From assembly GCF_002754195.1 (NCBI RefSeq), contig NZ_PEEU01000001.1:3100001-3164000 (forward strand): DNA of 64,000 nucleotides. The letters are read 5' to 3'. The DNA comes from Flavobacterium sp. 9. Lineage in GTDB: Bacteria; Bacteroidota; Bacteroidia; Flavobacteriales; Flavobacteriaceae. The notes beneath the pieces were generated by a model. The model searched no databases and had not been told where the DNA came from. It worked only from the letters and a program-made list of their open reading frames with translations. Position 1 is the stretch's first letter, and every line of letters begins with the position of its first letter. The translations under genes were made by a program, and so were the position numbers. This document shows positions 44,139 through 52,988 of this stretch, one piece after another.

Positions 44139-44730
44139 TGATCACTTTATTTTTAAGTACAATTCTAGTATAATCTTCAGAGGATTCCAGTAATTTAACT
44201 TGCACAACTGTTGCTTCTTCTTTATCAAAAGTCAGTTCAATTTGTTTGATGTATTTTTTTAAAGTAGCATCTTTCGGAACAAATTTCGCAAGATTTTGCC
44301 CTTTCAATTTAAAGTACGAAATCGTAAATTCTTTATCGTCAAACATATTTCCGCTCACGCTTCCAACGATTAATTTATTGATACGACCAAAGATTTTGCT
44401 GTTGCCAATATCAACCGCACTTTTCTTTCCTTCGTCGTTAATCAGGATTTTTCCGTTTTTGAAAACGATGCTGTAATTGTATGGTTTTTTGTATTGCCAT
44501 TGAAGCAAACTTGGCTCTTTGAAAATCATTTTACCAGAAGTTTCAATGTCTTTCGATAAAAAATCTAAATGTTTGTATTGTATAAAATCAGTACTTAAAG
44601 TTTTGATTTTTTTCGAAACTACATTTACATCTTGTTTGAAAGCAGCAATTTCTGCATCAGACATTTTTTGTTCCTGAGCAAACAAATTGCCTGAGATGAA
44701 TAAAATTAAGAGTGCTATTTTAGTTTTCAT
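44104..44730 (-). CDS. LolA-like outer-membrane lipoprotein carrier protein
   Basis: 208 residues with a signal peptide ending NLFAQ. Typical LolA features follow: an N-terminal helix, LSTDFIQYKHLDFLSKDIETSGKMIF, LLQWQYKKPYNYSIVFKNGKI and a C-terminal antiparallel sheet. LolA carriers shuttle hydrophobic molecules across the periplasm. As a cluster-specific copy, it probably carries the polyene-lipid rather than lipoproteins in general. Confidence 0.85.
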   Translation of the reverse strand: MKTKIALLILFISGNLFAQEQKMSDAEIAAFKQDVNVVSKKIKTLSTDFIQYKHLDFLSKDIETSGKMIFKEPSLLQWQYKKPYNYSIVFKNGKILINDEGKKSAVDIGNSKIFGRINKLIVGSVSGNMFDDKEFTISYFKLKGQNLAKFVPKDATLKKYIKQIELTFDKEEATVVQVKLLESSEDYTRIVLKNKVINAKIDDSVFNN

Positions 44731-44828
44731 ATTTTGTTAAAAATTGTGCTTTAATTTTTTTGCCACAGATTAAATTAATTATAAAAATCCGTTTTTATCC
44801 GCGTTTTCGCTTTAGCGAATCCGTTCCA

Positions 44829-45611
44829 TCAGCGTTCAATATCATAAGCTTTTAGATCCAAAAGTTCTTCGATCGAAATCACTTCATAATTGTTTTGCTG
44901 TAAAAATTGCAAAAACTGTTCCAATACTAAAACGGAGTGCAATCCTGTATCGTGCAAAAGTACAATTCCACCAGGAGAAACACGTTTTTTAATCCGATTC
45001 AAAATCAATTCCACATTTGTTGTTCCGCCGTCAAGCGAACGAATATTCCAGCCAATAACTTTATGTCCCGTTATTTTTAAAGCTCTTCCAATTGATGGTG
45101 TTGTAACTCCATACGGCGGACGAAAGAAGTTGATTTTTTTTGAAGTAAATTTTTCCAGAAGTTTATCTGTTTTTTGAAGTTCTTCGATTATGCTTGGGGT
45201 GGTATAAAAATCAAAAAACTTAGAATGAGAATACGAATGATTTCCAACCAAATGATCTTCGTCTATAATTCTTCGAAGAATTTCAGGATGAATTTCAATA
45301 TTTTTTCCAATGCAGAAGAAAGTTGCTTTTGCATTGTATTTTTTCAAAAGGTCTAAAACGTCCAAAGTAAATTCACTCGGGCCGTCATCAAAAGTTAAAG
45401 CAATTTTTTTTTCTGTTTCCAATGGATTGTTACAGAAAGCTTTTACGATATAATTAGATGAAATTCTTGCTGTTCCATAAATATTAATGGCAAGAAAAGG
45501 TACGGCAACCACTAAAAACCATAATCCGTTAATTCCTTTATCAGCTTTTAATAAAAACAAAAAAAGTAATAAGGAGATAAAAAAAATGGTGACTTTTTTA
45601 TGCGTTATCAT
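44829..45611 (-). CDS. Polysaccharide deacetylase (NodB) family membrane protein
   Basis: 260 residues. Two N-terminal hydrophobic segments (about 8-22 and 27-50), then a NodB domain with IALTFDDGPS (catalytic and metal Asp), metal-binding NHSYSHS (H-x3-H), FFRPPYG and the C-terminal VLLHDTG. It deacetylates an N-acetylated or O-acetylated substrate outside the cytoplasm, perhaps the glycan or head group attached to the pigment. Overlaps the ketosynthase gene by 4 bases. Confidence 0.87.
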   Translation of the reverse strand: MITHKKVTIFFISLLLFLFLLKADKGINGLWFLVVAVPFLAINIYGTARISSNYIVKAFCNNPLETEKKIALTFDDGPSEFTLDVLDLLKKYNAKATFFCIGKNIEIHPEILRRIIDEDHLVGNHSYSHSKFFDFYTTPSIIEELQKTDKLLEKFTSKKINFFRPPYGVTTPSIGRALKITGHKVIGWNIRSLDGGTTNVELILNRIKKRVSPGGIVLLHDTGLHSVLVLEQFLQFLQQNNYEVISIEELLDLKAYDIER

Positions 45612-46666
45612 TTTGAAAGTAACGTAAAACTATGATTTTTTCCGTTTAATTGATTGTACAATAAAATGGTATTATAAGCTGGTTTTTCAACCGAATTTAC
45701 TTTTATAATTTCAGGAATTTCCTGAGTCTTGATTACTTTTGAAGCCATCCATAAAGCAAAAGCCGAAGCCGTATCATATTCGCCACTCAAATGTTTGTAA
45801 TACAATTGAGGCGTTTTTGCGAAAGCATTTTCAGCCAAATTTCTATAATAGGAATCAAAAGTGATATTACCATCCAAACCTAAAACGACAGCATCTACAT
45901 CTGAAATTTCTAAATTATTGGATTTTAAAAACGCGATTAGTTCCGCTTCAATTTCATTTTCTTCTAAAGTGTTTTTAATCTCAACATCTAAAACCTGTGC
46001 ATAAGTAGTGTCTTTTTTTTGATTTTCTAAAACAAAAAAACTGGCACCTTCACCAAAAACTGCTCCGGTTGAAGTTGGATTTAAAACATCATAAGGCTGA
46101 TTACCATCTTGTTTGATTCGGCCTAATAGTTTAAAAAGGGAAGTTGTGTATTCGCCATTTTCGTCAATTCCGCCAACTAAAATCGAATTGGCTTCGTTTT
46201 CTTCGATTTGCATTTTAGCATCTAAAAGTGCCGATTCAAAAGAAACAGCTCCGTTTACATACGTAAAATTATACCCTTTGCATTGTAATGACAAAGCAAT
46301 TTGAGCACCAACAGTATTATGTGTCGATTGTATAAACGAAGTTGGAGTTAAGAACTCTTCGTTATTGTCGAGAATATTTTTCAGGAATTTTTCAGAATCT
46401 TCAATGCATCCCAAACCAGTTCCGGTAATGATTGCGTCTACATTTTCGAGCTTTGCATCTTTTAAGGCTAATGCCGAAGCTACGATTCCGTTTTTTACAC
46501 CTTTTGCCATTCTTCGAATTGCGGCTGGCGTAATAAAATCTTTGTAAACCGGTGAAACTATCGAAAGTATTGTGTCATTTTGGTTGTGCACCGCTTCCTC
46601 TAAAAAAACAGTATCAAATGTTTTTTGAGCCGAAATACAACCTACTCCATTTATATATGTTTTCAT
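45608..46666 (-). CDS. Ketosynthase-like protein without active-site Cys (chain-length factor-like)
   Basis: 352 residues with a thiolase fold, shorter than FabF (~410). At the nucleophile elbow the sequence is YVNGAVSFESAL, where active ketosynthases have TACSS: Val replaces Cys. The catalytic His motifs are also absent. A partner active ketosynthase starts one base away. This matches the KS-CLF pair ApeO/ApeC of aryl polyene systems, in which the inactive subunit shapes chain length. Confidence 0.85.
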   Translation of the reverse strand: MKTYINGVGCISAQKTFDTVFLEEAVHNQNDTILSIVSPVYKDFITPAAIRRMAKGVKNGIVASALALKDAKLENVDAIITGTGLGCIEDSEKFLKNILDNNEEFLTPTSFIQSTHNTVGAQIALSLQCKGYNFTYVNGAVSFESALLDAKMQIEENEANSILVGGIDENGEYTTSLFKLLGRIKQDGNQPYDVLNPTSTGAVFGEGASFFVLENQKKDTTYAQVLDVEIKNTLEENEIEAELIAFLKSNNLEISDVDAVVLGLDGNITFDSYYRNLAENAFAKTPQLYYKHLSGEYDTASAFALWMASKVIKTQEIPEIIKVNSVEKPAYNTILLYNQLNGKNHSFTLLSK

Positions 46667-47865
46667 TAGCTTTTAGAAAATATAAGTGTGGAACAATTTC
46701 CTCCAAAACCAAAAGAGTTGGATAAAACGTGTTCGATATTTTTCATTTTTAAAGAAGTTTGTGGCTTTAGATCAAATTCTTCCATTGGAGTTTCAAAATT
46801 CAAATTCGGGTAAACCACACTATTCTGAATTGCCAAAACACTGTAAACGGCTTCTGTTGCTGCGGCTGCCGCCAAAGTATGACCCGTAAAAGGTTTTGTC
46901 GAACTAAAATCAGGAACTTTTTCATCGCCATAAATTCGGAGTAAAGCTCTTCCTTCAGACAAATCATTATTAGGAGTTGCCGTTCCGTGAACGTTGATAT
47001 AATCAATTTCGCTTGGTCTTAAACCCGAAACTTCAAAAGCTTTTTTCATCGCCAAATATGCGCCATCACCATTTTCTGAAGAAGCAGTTTGGTGAAAAGC
47101 ATCATTTGCATTTCCGTAACCCGAAACTCGAGCCAGAACTTTTTTGTTTTGTTTTTCAACAATTTCATCAGATTCTAAAACCAAATATGCAGCAGCTTCG
47201 CCAAGATTTAATCCTTTACGATTATTGTCAAAAGGTTTGTTATAATCGTCAGAAAGAATCATCAAAGTTTTAAATCCGTTGATCGTGAATTTTGCCAAAG
47301 CATCAGTTCCGCCAACGATAACGCGATCGAGTTTTCCGTTTTTGATCAAACGTGCGCCCAACATAATCGAGTTCGCAGCAGATGAACAAGCGGTACTTAT
47401 AGTAGTAACCATTCCTTTTAAACCCAATTCTTCGGCAATCTTTTCGGCAACATCGCCGCCGTCATGACAACTAATATATTTGGTAAGTTCAGGATCTTTA
47501 AAATAATCGTAATAATGCTTTTCGGTCATATCCATTCCGCCAACGCTTGTTGCCGAAATAAGTCCGGTTCTAAATTCGTTGATCGATGTAATTCCGGCAT
47601 TTTGAACAGCTTGTTTGGCAGCAAAAGCACCAATCATAGCAGTTCTAGAAAAATTATTATCATCAGAAAGTTCCAATTCATTGACCAATTCAGCATTGGT
47701 TTTTTTAATTTCTCCAACCTTAATAACATCCGCATGAACGGTCGAAATATTTTCGATGCGAGTTATAGCAATCTTATTTTCGATTAACGAAATAAAATTT
47801 TCCTCGACTGAATTTCCAATCGAAGAGATAATTCCCATTCCCGTTATTGCAACACCTTTTGCCAT
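46666..47865 (-). CDS. Beta-ketoacyl-ACP synthase II-type, active KS of the KS/CLF pair
   Basis: 399 residues, FabF-like. Active-site Cys160 in ISTACSSAANS, catalytic His in VHGTATPNND and in FTGHTLAAAAATE, and the C-terminal SNSFGFGGNCS are intact. Extends the polyene by decarboxylative condensation of malonyl-ACP. It overlaps by one base the CLF-like gene and resembles ApeO. The upstream gap (47866-47982) contains hairpins. Confidence 0.92.
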   Translation of the reverse strand: MAKGVAITGMGIISSIGNSVEENFISLIENKIAITRIENISTVHADVIKVGEIKKTNAELVNELELSDDNNFSRTAMIGAFAAKQAVQNAGITSINEFRTGLISATSVGGMDMTEKHYYDYFKDPELTKYISCHDGGDVAEKIAEELGLKGMVTTISTACSSAANSIMLGARLIKNGKLDRVIVGGTDALAKFTINGFKTLMILSDDYNKPFDNNRKGLNLGEAAAYLVLESDEIVEKQNKKVLARVSGYGNANDAFHQTASSENGDGAYLAMKKAFEVSGLRPSEIDYINVHGTATPNNDLSEGRALLRIYGDEKVPDFSSTKPFTGHTLAAAAATEAVYSVLAIQNSVVYPNLNFETPMEEFDLKPQTSLKMKNIEHVLSNSFGFGGNCSTLIFSKS

Positions 47866-47897
47866 TTTAGATTTTAGATTTTTAGATTTTAGATTAG

Positions 47898-47950
47898 AAC
47901 TTTGTCAAAGTTTCAAACTTTGATAAAGTTTTCACATCATCTGTGAAAAC
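47898..47950. repeat. Two adjacent hairpins between ACP and KS genes
   Basis: AACTTTGTCAAAGTTT-C-AAACTTTGATAAAGTT forms an imperfect palindrome (47898-47930), followed by GTTTTCACA...TGTGAAAAC (47928-47936 and 47942-47950). The core CAAAGTTTCAAACTTTGA is shared with the palindrome at 30710. TTTTAGATT words precede it at 47866-47895. It may tune ACP versus KS expression. Confidence 0.6.
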
Positions 47951-47982
47951 CTGTTCAATCAGTTTAATCTGCGGGCCAAAAA

Positions 47983-48240
47983 TTATTTTGTTCTGTTAGC
48001 GCTAATATAAGCAGCCATAGTTTCAATAGATTGAAAAATAGATTTTCCTTCTTTTGGGTCAACCAGTTTTATTCCGTAATCTTTATCAAGAATTACGATC
48101 AATTCAAGTGCATCAATTGAGTCCAAACCTAAACCGTCTCCAAACAAAGGATCGTTATCAGCAATGTCTTCGATTGCGATATCTTCAAGATTTAGAGTGG
48201 TAATGATTTTATTTTTTAATTCTTCTTTTAATGCTTCCAT
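47983..48240 (-). CDS. Acyl carrier protein 1 of the pigment cluster
   Basis: 85 residues. The phosphopantetheine-attachment Ser is in GLGLDSIDALELIVIL, i.e. DSI instead of the common DSL. The rest shows the four-helix ACP pattern with acidic composition. It probably carries the growing aryl polyene (ApeE/ApeF-like). Its ATG lies 2 bases from the stop of the KS-like remnant gene. Confidence 0.93.
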   Translation of the reverse strand: MEALKEELKNKIITTLNLEDIAIEDIADNDPLFGDGLGLDSIDALELIVILDKDYGIKLVDPKEGKSIFQSIETMAAYISANRTK

Positions 48241-48242
48241 GA

Positions 48243-48860
48243 TTATTTATTATATAATATATTGATATTTTCGTTTGTGTATTTTTCGTTTTCTTCTTTA
48301 CTAATCGTGCAAAGAAAAGCTTTGTAATTGTCATTAAAAAATTCAACCCAACCACAAAGAACTGTATCGGCTTTGTTTGAATTCAGCAAAATATTCGAAT
48401 AATTCGACATAAATTCGGCGTTGAAAGCATCAAATATAAAGAAAGAATTTTCACTTTTCAGCTGATGACGAATACTTATTTCGCCCAAACAAATATTTGG
48501 CAAAGTATAAACGAAAACTGCCGGACTCGGATAATAGTTTTCTTTGTCCGAAATTGATTCCTGATACTTAACATCAGTATCTAAACTCGAAGATTTATTG
48601 GCCAAAACCAAAGCAATATTATTCTCTTTTTCAGCCGAAGTTATTGGACTCAAAAGCAATTCAGATCCTAAAAAAGCCAATTTACTTAAAGCATCCATTT
48701 TGAAAAACTTCGGATATTGAATGTCAAAATTACGATATGCTTGTTTCGAAAAATCAGCAAAATCAGTTGGTTCAATTTTGAAAACAGAAGTTCCGTTCAA
48801 AACAATTTCGTTGTTTTGAATAGTGATATAGGATTGTATGTAGGTTTTATTTTGAGTCAT
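48243..48860 (-). CDS. Short ketosynthase-like protein, degenerate
   Basis: 205 residues. Segments SKLAFLGSELLL, NNIALVLANKSSSLDTDVKYQESI and YPSPAVFVYTLPNICLGEISIRHQ resemble the N-terminal half of ketosynthases (strand-helix order and the LPN near the dimer interface), and FFIFDAFNAEFMSNYS takes the place of the Cys elbow without a Cys. The C-terminal half of a KS is missing. I read it as a conserved, catalytically dead KS half that may act as a structural partner. Located between ACP and the inserted pair. Confidence 0.65.
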   Translation of the reverse strand: MTQNKTYIQSYITIQNNEIVLNGTSVFKIEPTDFADFSKQAYRNFDIQYPKFFKMDALSKLAFLGSELLLSPITSAEKENNIALVLANKSSSLDTDVKYQESISDKENYYPSPAVFVYTLPNICLGEISIRHQLKSENSFFIFDAFNAEFMSNYSNILLNSNKADTVLCGWVEFFNDNYKAFLCTISKEENEKYTNENINILYNK

Positions 48861-48890
48861 TTTGTTTAATTAGTATAAAATTTATACTGA

Positions 48891-49370
48891 TTACTTGTTT
48901 TCAATCGTTTGTATTTTTTTATTAATAACTCTATTTACTTGTGTAATGAAATTATCGAGATTTTCTTCTCCATTTTTTATAATGTAAAAATTCTTCATTT
49001 TCTCTTTCATCTGTAAGAAGAAATCTAAAGGGATTTTTTCTAAATTTAAATCATTAAAACAAGCAAATAAGTTTTGTGATAAATAATCTAGCTTTTCTGT
49101 ATCATTAATTTTTAAAAAAATATGGCAATAGAGATAATCTTGATCTATGTATTTATTATCGCCAAATATGATTTCATCAGCTAATGAATATATCGTTTTT
49201 TCATCCCAATTGAAAATTTCCTTAGAAAATCTTTCACTATCAGTTTCACTTAAAGCGTTGATAACATCTCTGATTTCTGGGCGAACAATATATTCCCAAT
49301 GACCACAATCTTTATTCTTAAGATTTCGTTCAATATATTTTTTTAAATATGTAATATCATCGTCCTTCAT
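48891..49370 (-). CDS. Unrecognised helical cytoplasmic protein, immunity-like
   Basis: 159 residues, no signal, no membrane segment, strongly AT-rich codons. Polar and acidic with many Lys, Asn, Asp and aromatic residues (WEYIVRPEIRDVINAL, FNWDEKTIYSLADEIIFGDNKYIDQDY). The composition resembles immunity proteins of polymorphic toxin systems, but no toxin gene is visible, so the label is tentative. It has no counterpart I know in flexirubin clusters and interrupts the KS-like/KS gene order. Confidence 0.6.
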   Translation of the reverse strand: MKDDDITYLKKYIERNLKNKDCGHWEYIVRPEIRDVINALSETDSERFSKEIFNWDEKTIYSLADEIIFGDNKYIDQDYLYCHIFLKINDTEKLDYLSQNLFACFNDLNLEKIPLDFFLQMKEKMKNFYIIKNGEENLDNFITQVNRVINKKIQTIENK

Positions 49371-49385
49371 AATTGAATATTTATT

Positions 49386-50000
49386 TTATGAAACCGAAGT
49401 ATTAACAATTTTGGTAATATGCCATTTCCCGGATTTATTTTCAATTGTAATTTGAAATCCCTGTCCACATTTTCCTCCGCCACATGAAGCACTTGCATCT
49501 AAAACTCCTGATGTTTTAGTTTTATTGAAATGAATTTTATGAATTGTAATAGTACCAACAGGCATTTTGCTCTTTTTGTCGTTTATATCCCAATATCTTT
49601 CTTCGGGAAATTTAGACGTATATTGAAAATCGAACTTTTTATTGTCTTTAAATGGAGTCAAGTCAAATTTGTCGTCATTGATTCCATTGCTTACTATAAA
49701 ATCATGAACACCAATTAAAATTCTATTTTTATCTTTTTTAATACTGTCTTGTTCAATCTGATATCTTTTTAATTCATTATGATATCCAACAGTATCTCTT
49801 TTACCGGTTTTAAAATCAACTATTCTTGGAAATGGTGGAGGATACATAATTCTTCGATCCATATATATTGAATCTACAATTTCAAGAAAGACATTATTTA
49901 AGACATCCTTTTCAAAATCAGATTCAGACACTTCTTTCTTTTTACATCCAAAAAGAGAAAGAAGAATTAGAGTTATAAATATGAATTTTGATAATTTCAT
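49386..50000 (-). CDS. Unrecognised lipoprotein inserted in the pigment cluster
   Basis: 204 residues. Lipobox LFGC (Cys19) followed by KKKEVSESD. The mature part is charged and contains MYPPPFPRIVDFKTGKRD, YTSKFPEERYWDINDKKSK and a Cys/Gly motif ASASCGGGKCGQGF. No enzyme signature. It lies 15 bases upstream of the helical protein in transcription order, and together they look like a small cargo module. Could be a decoy or contact-dependent system relic; nothing proves this. Confidence 0.6.
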   Translation of the reverse strand: MKLSKFIFITLILLSLFGCKKKEVSESDFEKDVLNNVFLEIVDSIYMDRRIMYPPPFPRIVDFKTGKRDTVGYHNELKRYQIEQDSIKKDKNRILIGVHDFIVSNGINDDKFDLTPFKDNKKFDFQYTSKFPEERYWDINDKKSKMPVGTITIHKIHFNKTKTSGVLDASASCGGGKCGQGFQITIENKSGKWHITKIVNTSVS

Positions 50001-50020
50001 TTTCAGTTAATTCGTGAAAA

Positions 50021-51172
50021 TTAGTGCAATTCGTGTTTCACTTTTTCAAATATCACCGCCGTATTACAACCTCCAAATCCAGAAGCCGTTTTCAAAAAGA
50101 ACTCAATATTTTTTTCTTCATTTTTCTCAATAACATTAATCGATTCGCTTACGCCGATTTCGTCAAAACCTTTCGATTCAAAAAGTATATTTTGATTTGC
50201 GGATTCAATTGCAATTACGGTTTCTAATAATCCCGAAGCGCCTAATGTATGTCCGTAAAACCCTTTCAAACTATTTATGGGAACGTTTTGTAAATCTAAA
50301 CGATTTAGTGCAATTGCTTCCATTTCGTCATTGAATGGAGTTGCGGTTCCATGTGCTGAAATATAATCGATTTGATCTGGATTTATCTGAGCTTCTTTCA
50401 AAGCATTCTGAATACTTCTAAACAAACCTTCACCTGTTCTTGAAGGTCCGGAAATATGATTGGCATCGTTGATAGAACTATCTCCAATAACTTTTATTTT
50501 TGCGTTTTTGGTTTCCGCCGAAACTAAAACTGCTGCTGTTGCTTCACCCAAACTTACGCCGGTTCTGTTTTTAGAATAAGGTTTACAAGGCAAATTGCTC
50601 ATCGCTTGAAAAGCATTAAAACCAGATAAAACAAATTCTGAAACTTCGTCTCCGGCAATAACAAAAATGTTGTCGTAAAGTTCAGATTGAATCATTCTTT
50701 TGGCAACAGAAATGGCTAAAATTCCGGAAACACAAGCATTCGAAACGACAATTGGTTGTGTTTTAAATCCGAAGAAATCCGAAACATTTTTTGCTAAAAC
50801 ATCTAAATGTGCATTATTAAAATTTTCTTCTGAATCATTTTTTAAAGCCGTAACATTTCCTTTTGTGGTCGAAAGTATAAAAGCAGTTTTCGAATTTAAT
50901 TCAATTCCTGAGTTTTTGATAATCGGCTCTAAAGCCAAAATCATCATTTTCTCTAAACGAGAATATTTTGTGTCAGCGCTTATTTTTGCAAAAGCACTGT
51001 TTATTTTTTCATCATTAATAATTGCAGCATAAAACGGTATCGGCATTAAGGAAGTATCTTCATGTAATTGAATACCGGATTCTCCACGAAGAATCGCTTC
51101 GATGTTGGTTTCAACATCAAAACCTAAAGGCGTAATACAATTGGTTTCGGTGATATATACTTCTCTTAACAT
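50021..51172 (-). CDS. Beta-ketoacyl-ACP synthase, ApeR-like
   Basis: 383 residues. Catalytic triad visible: Cys147 in VSNACVSG, His in SAHGTATPFND, His in FYGHTLGASG; C-terminal FLKTASGFGGCNT. It is diverged from FabF (N-terminus MLREVYITETNCITPLG) and fits the extra ketosynthase (ApeR type) of aryl polyene clusters, possibly priming or early elongation. The 5' gap shares decayed AATTAGTGnAATTCGTGTTT repeat with the sequence at 51.25 kb. Confidence 0.88.
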   Translation of the reverse strand: MLREVYITETNCITPLGFDVETNIEAILRGESGIQLHEDTSLMPIPFYAAIINDEKINSAFAKISADTKYSRLEKMMILALEPIIKNSGIELNSKTAFILSTTKGNVTALKNDSEENFNNAHLDVLAKNVSDFFGFKTQPIVVSNACVSGILAISVAKRMIQSELYDNIFVIAGDEVSEFVLSGFNAFQAMSNLPCKPYSKNRTGVSLGEATAAVLVSAETKNAKIKVIGDSSINDANHISGPSRTGEGLFRSIQNALKEAQINPDQIDYISAHGTATPFNDEMEAIALNRLDLQNVPINSLKGFYGHTLGASGLLETVIAIESANQNILFESKGFDEIGVSESINVIEKNEEKNIEFFLKTASGFGGCNTAVIFEKVKHELH

Positions 51173-51280
51173 TTTATCTTTTTTATTCCTGCAAGATTTT
51201 ATCGCACGCAGATTCTACGGATTAAACATATTTACACGGATTTTAATTTGTAAAAATTAGTGTAATTCGTGTTTGAATTT

Positions 51281-51730
51281 TTATTTAATCAATCCAACTT
51301 TTCGTTTCCATTCTTCATAAAACGGAGGATTTGTCAACATTAGATTTCCTTCTTTATCCAGAAATACCTGAACAGTTTCTCCCGTACACGCAACTTCGCC
51401 TTTTTCGTCAATAATTCTAAAACGATAAATCATTTTGGCAGCCGGAGTATCAACAACCGTTGTTTCAATTGTTACGACATCGCCGTAGCGCAAAGACAAT
51501 TTATGTTCGCATTTTGATTTTACGATTGGCGTTGTAAATCCTGTTTTGGCAATATCTAAATAGGTAAGTCCGTGTTCGCGTCCAAATGCTTCGCGTCCAT
51601 CTTCAAAATAGGTAATATAATAGCCGTGCCAAACAATCCCCAGTGGATCAGTTTCGTTAAAACGAATTCTGATTTCATGCGAAACCGTTAAGGAAGTTGC
51701 TTCGTTATACTGTTCTTTTCTTTTTGTCAT
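51281..51730 (-). CDS. 4HBT-family acyl-CoA/ACP thioesterase (YbgC-like)
   Basis: About 149 residues from ATG 51730; an upstream ATG at 51742 adds MHYS and is equally possible. Hot-dog motif RFNETDPLGIVWHGYYITYFEDGREAF contains the catalytic Asp and the following His-Gly of 4HBT thioesterases. Fits ApeK, the thioesterase of aryl polyene pathways, which may release or proofread stalled chains. The start overlaps the end of the ABC permease gene by about 26 bases. Confidence 0.87.
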   Translation of the reverse strand: MTKRKEQYNEATSLTVSHEIRIRFNETDPLGIVWHGYYITYFEDGREAFGREHGLTYLDIAKTGFTTPIVKSKCEHKLSLRYGDVVTIETTVVDTPAAKMIYRFRIIDEKGEVACTGETVQVFLDKEGNLMLTNPPFYEEWKRKVGLIK

Positions 51731-52988
51731 AGAATAATGCAATGCAAGTTGTGATTATAAAGAACAAAAATAACAAACTTATTTTTGGTATGATTTCCAG
51801 GAAAGAAACGTTGCGCAATAAAACATCATAAAACGCTTCAAGACCCCAATTCATTGGTGATGATTTTGCAATAATCTGCATAATTTTTGGCATTGCAAAA
51901 ACTGGAACCCAGACTCCGCCAATTGCTGCAAGAATGATTACGCTTGTCGCGCCAAATGGTGCAGATTGTTCTTGTGTACTTGCGATAGTTCCCAATAAAA
52001 TTCCGAAACCAATGGCTGCGAAACCAGAAAATAAAGCCACAACACTCATCAAAAACAAATGTCCTTCAATGTTTAAAGAAGGCAAACCAATATGCGGAAA
52101 TAAAAATATTGCAACGGCAACCATCATATAAAACTGAATCATACAAATGGCTGAATAAGTTATGGTTTTACCAATAATCACAATTAGATTCGAAACCGGA
52201 TTAGTCAATAATCGAACAAATGTTCCTTGAGATTTTTCTTTTACAATATTAATAGACAACGGAATCACGATAAAAAATATTGCAAAAAGTGTCCACGCCG
52301 GAACATTATGTTGCACCGAATTTGGCAACACTTCTTTGTTATTTACTTTTGGAACAATTTCTTTAAAAGTAATAAAACTCTTTTGTTCGAACTTAGTATT
52401 TTCTTCGCCCAATTGATTTTGAAAAGTCGTGTAAATTGATTTTGTTTCGATTTGCGAAATCATTTTATCAATAGAACTCATCACAGAATTTTTGAAACTA
52501 AGCTGAACTGCCGGATCAAAATATAATTTGACTTCTTTTTGCTGAATTATTTTTGAAGTTTTTGGTTTTGCGATTGTATCTGTAAAACCCATTTTGCTCA
52601 CAATGTTTTCTACATTCTGATCAACTTTGGCTTGTAAATCTGTACTTAGATTTTTTGGAATTATAATTGCCAACTGAAATTTTCCTTTGTAAACATTTTC
52701 TCGGGCAACTTCTTCAGTAAGTGGTTTATTGTCAATTTGCGTAACAACGCTAAAAAGCTGACTTTTTTCTAAATTGTCAAAAACAGTTTTAGAAACCGAA
52801 CCGTTGTCGTTGTCGACCAATAAAATCTGAATTTTATTATCGCTAACGGTTTTAAAAGTGCTGTCTTGAATTAATGTTACGGTGATTACCAAAACCAAAG
52901 GCATTATAAATAAAATGACTAATCCGCCTAAATCTCGTTTGAGCAGGAGAAATTCTTTTACGACTGACATCCAAATTTTATATATCAT
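51705..52988 (-). CDS. ABC-2-type transporter permease
   Basis: 427 residues. One N-terminal helix (about 20-42, GGLVILFIMPLVLVITVTLI), a large extracytoplasmic region of ~180 residues, and five C-terminal helices (PAWTLFAIFFIVIPLSINIVKEK onwards), the topology of YhgE/ABC-2 exporters such as CcmB-/DrrB-like proteins. Overlaps its ATPase by 11 bases. A cluster-specific exporter could move a dialkylresorcinol or pigment precursor across the inner membrane. Confidence 0.88.
   Translation of the reverse strand: MIYKIWMSVVKEFLLLKRDLGGLVILFIMPLVLVITVTLIQDSTFKTVSDNKIQILLVDNDNGSVSKTVFDNLEKSQLFSVVTQIDNKPLTEEVARENVYKGKFQLAIIIPKNLSTDLQAKVDQNVENIVSKMGFTDTIAKPKTSKIIQQKEVKLYFDPAVQLSFKNSVMSSIDKMISQIETKSIYTTFQNQLGEENTKFEQKSFITFKEIVPKVNNKEVLPNSVQHNVPAWTLFAIFFIVIPLSINIVKEKSQGTFVRLLTNPVSNLIVIIGKTITYSAICMIQFYMMVAVAIFLFPHIGLPSLNIEGHLFLMSVVALFSGFAAIGFGILLGTIASTQEQSAPFGATSVIILAAIGGVWVPVFAMPKIMQIIAKSSPMNWGLEAFYDVLLRNVSFLEIIPKISLLFLFFIITTCIALFYDKKKRTV

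Noticed and set aside
48891..49370. Recent transfer of the helical protein gene by a mobile element
   Set aside because: No transposase, attachment site or flanking duplication can be seen; composition alone is weak evidence.
48891..50000. A complete toxin-immunity locus
   Set aside because: Only immunity-like and lipoprotein genes are present; no toxin, so the label is not supported.
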